Assembly (NCBI RefSeq): GCF_015832195.1
Contig: NC_052016.1
Span: 33,377,129-33,441,128, forward strand
DNA length: 64,000 bases
Direction: 5' to 3'
Origin: Motacilla alba alba
Taxonomy: Eukaryota > Chordata > Aves > Passeriformes > Motacillidae
Both the position numbers and the translations under genes were made by a program. The notes beneath the pieces are model-generated. The model ran no database searches, was not told the DNA's origin, and saw only the letters and a list, made by a program, of their open reading frames with translations. Shown here piece after piece: positions 62,730-64,000 of this stretch (its first letter is position 1; every line of letters begins with the position of its first letter).

Positions 62730-63505
62730 CAAGGCCAAGTGTCAGGTCCTGCACATTGGTCACAGATTGGTCACCCCAGGCAGCACTACAGGCCTGGGGA
62801 AGAGTGGCTGGAAAGCAGCCTGATGGAAAAGGACCTGCGGATGCTGGTCAGCAGTGGCTGCACATGAGCCAGTGTGTGCCCAAGTGATTCAGAAGGCCAG
62901 TGGCATCCTGGCCTGTGTCAGCAACAGTGTGGCCAGCAGGATCACAGCAGTGACTGTACCACTCTGCTTAGCATTAGTGATGCTGCATCTTGAGTGCTGT
63001 TCTCAGTTCTGGGCCCCTGACTGCAAGAAGGACACTGAGGTGCTGGAGAGTGCCCAGAGAAGGGCAACAGAGCTGGTGAAGAGTCTAGAGAGTGAGGGCT
63101 TTGAGGTATGGCTGAGGGAGCAGTGGGTGTTTAGCCTGGAGAAAAGGAGGCTCAGAGGTGACCTTATCACTCTCTACAACTCCCTGAAAGAAGGCTGTAT
63201 CCAGGTGGGGGTTAGCGTCTTCTCTCAGGCAACCAGCGACAGGAGAGGACACAGCCTTAAGCTGTGGCAGGGGAAGTTCAGGTTGGACATCAGGAAAATG
63301 TCCCTTCCACAGGGAGAGGCAATGGAGGAAGGATTGTCAAGATTGGAATGGGCTGCCTAGGGAAGTGGTGGGCTCACCACTCCAGAGGTGTTTTAGAAAA
63401 AATTGAATATGGCACTTTGCATCGTGGTTTAGTTGACAAGGTTGTTCATTCAAAGGCTGGACTCAGTGATCTTGGAGGTCCAACGTAAATGATTCTGTGA
63501 TTCTG
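62730..63505 (+). mobile_element. CR1 LINE, 3' fragment with ORF2 C-terminal remnant
   Basis: This is a 5'-truncated CR1 beginning near 'aaggccaagtgtcaggtcctgcacattgg', a conserved position shortly after the reverse transcriptase domain. The coding remnant moves through three frames: KCQVLHIG near 62740, then [11 protein letters not shown] near 62810, then a 168-codon frame at 62854-63360. That frame holds the familiar landmarks [18 protein letters not shown] and [12 protein letters not shown] before a stop. The 3' end has 'ggactcagtgatcttggaggtccaac' and one ATTCTGTG unit at 63492-63499. The two frame changes and missing 5' portion make it inactive. The long intact stretch suggests a relatively young copy. 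Confidence 0.94.
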
Positions 63506-64000
63506 CTGAGTGGCACAGTTACACTCAAATCCTTTCTTACAGACAATAAAGAAATAAATATTATATACCTAGGAATTTACTGTTAGTGCAATTGAAATCA
63601 TAATAGTCTAATTAAGAAATATTATTTACCTAACTCTAATTATTAGATGCAAAAAAATAAAAACTATTATCTGGAAAAAATCTGAGTAATAATACAGTTG
63701 AAATCAGCTTCCACGCTTCCTGGCAAATATCCCATTTTTCTCTTTGCAGGGAAGCACATAATGCTGATATATTCTTCCTCCTCCATCCAAGATTTGTATG
63801 GAGCAGAGTTTATACATTTTTTTAGCAACATTTTATATTTCATTCCTCTTTCTTTGGCCTGCAAGTCCACACTGCATCCAGATTTACTACACATGGAGAA
63901 TTCTTATATATATTGAATTTTTTTTTCTTCTTTTTTAATACTTGTGTTGTCCAGCTCTCATGTCCCCATTCCTTTATCTGACCATTACTGAGCCATTTGT
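63506..64000. other. noncoding AT-rich stretch
   Basis: AT-rich sequence with T runs, no gene recognised. The window ends here without a boundary feature. Confidence 0.5.

Noticed and set aside
1..64000. CRISPR arrays, operons, rRNA genes or bacterial/phage modules
   Set aside because: No spaced direct-repeat arrays, no Shine-Dalgarno-linked gene strings and no rRNA motifs. The CR1 and MIR content marks vertebrate nuclear DNA.

Overview
The window reads as avian nuclear DNA, most likely from a songbird (passerine). There are no compact gene arrays, operons or ribosome-binding sites. Interspersed repeats are CR1 LINEs whose 3' ends carry the 8-bp ATTCTRTG-type repeats typical of bird CR1. One copy near 22.7 kb is a tRNA-Ile-like head joined to a CR1 tail, the architecture of the passerine SINE TguSINE1. 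Degraded MIR-type SINEs and CR1 copies of the older kind are scattered through the rest. Species cannot be read from the sequence.

Layout. From 1 to about 53.5 kb the sequence is noncoding in appearance, with repeats and microsatellites. At about 53.57-54.33 kb there is a dense CpG island. Within it, on the minus strand, lies a convincing first coding exon: an ATG at 53878, a short basic N-terminus, a Leu/Ala-rich signal-peptide-like core, and a GTGAGT donor after 53806 (phase 1). The transcript would run toward lower coordinates, so most of positions 1-53,800 is probably intron 1 of this unidentified secreted or membrane-protein gene. Positions 54.4-64 kb are then its upstream flank. A weaker candidate exon on the same strand (7360-7685) has a plausible acceptor in a compatible phase and ends in a stop codon, but I do not recognise the protein.

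Repeats. Three moderately preserved CR1 3' fragments lie at about 10.28-11.07 kb (+), 31.32-31.69 kb (-) and 62.73-63.50 kb (+). Older CR1 relics lie at about 12.2-12.3 kb (-), 24.6-25.0 kb (-) and 46.96-47.47 kb (+). MIR-type relics lie at 14.1, 18.4, 36.7, 43.1-43.3, 44.0 and 50.3-50.5 kb. An old repeat with a motif I associate with other amniotes lies at 59.2-59.5 kb. Simple repeats include a 26-base C run at 35.0 kb, a CAA array at 52.1 kb and a 25-base alternating purine-pyrimidine tract containing a 20-base palindrome at 26.0 kb.

Most open frames in the window look like chance ORFs in intronic or intergenic DNA. I found no evidence of a novel multi-gene system. The observations most worth checking are the identity of the 53.8 kb exon, the 7.4-7.7 kb candidate exon, the unusually long open frame at 29.6-30.4 kb with a CpG-rich end, and the tRNA-Ile/CR1 SINE.
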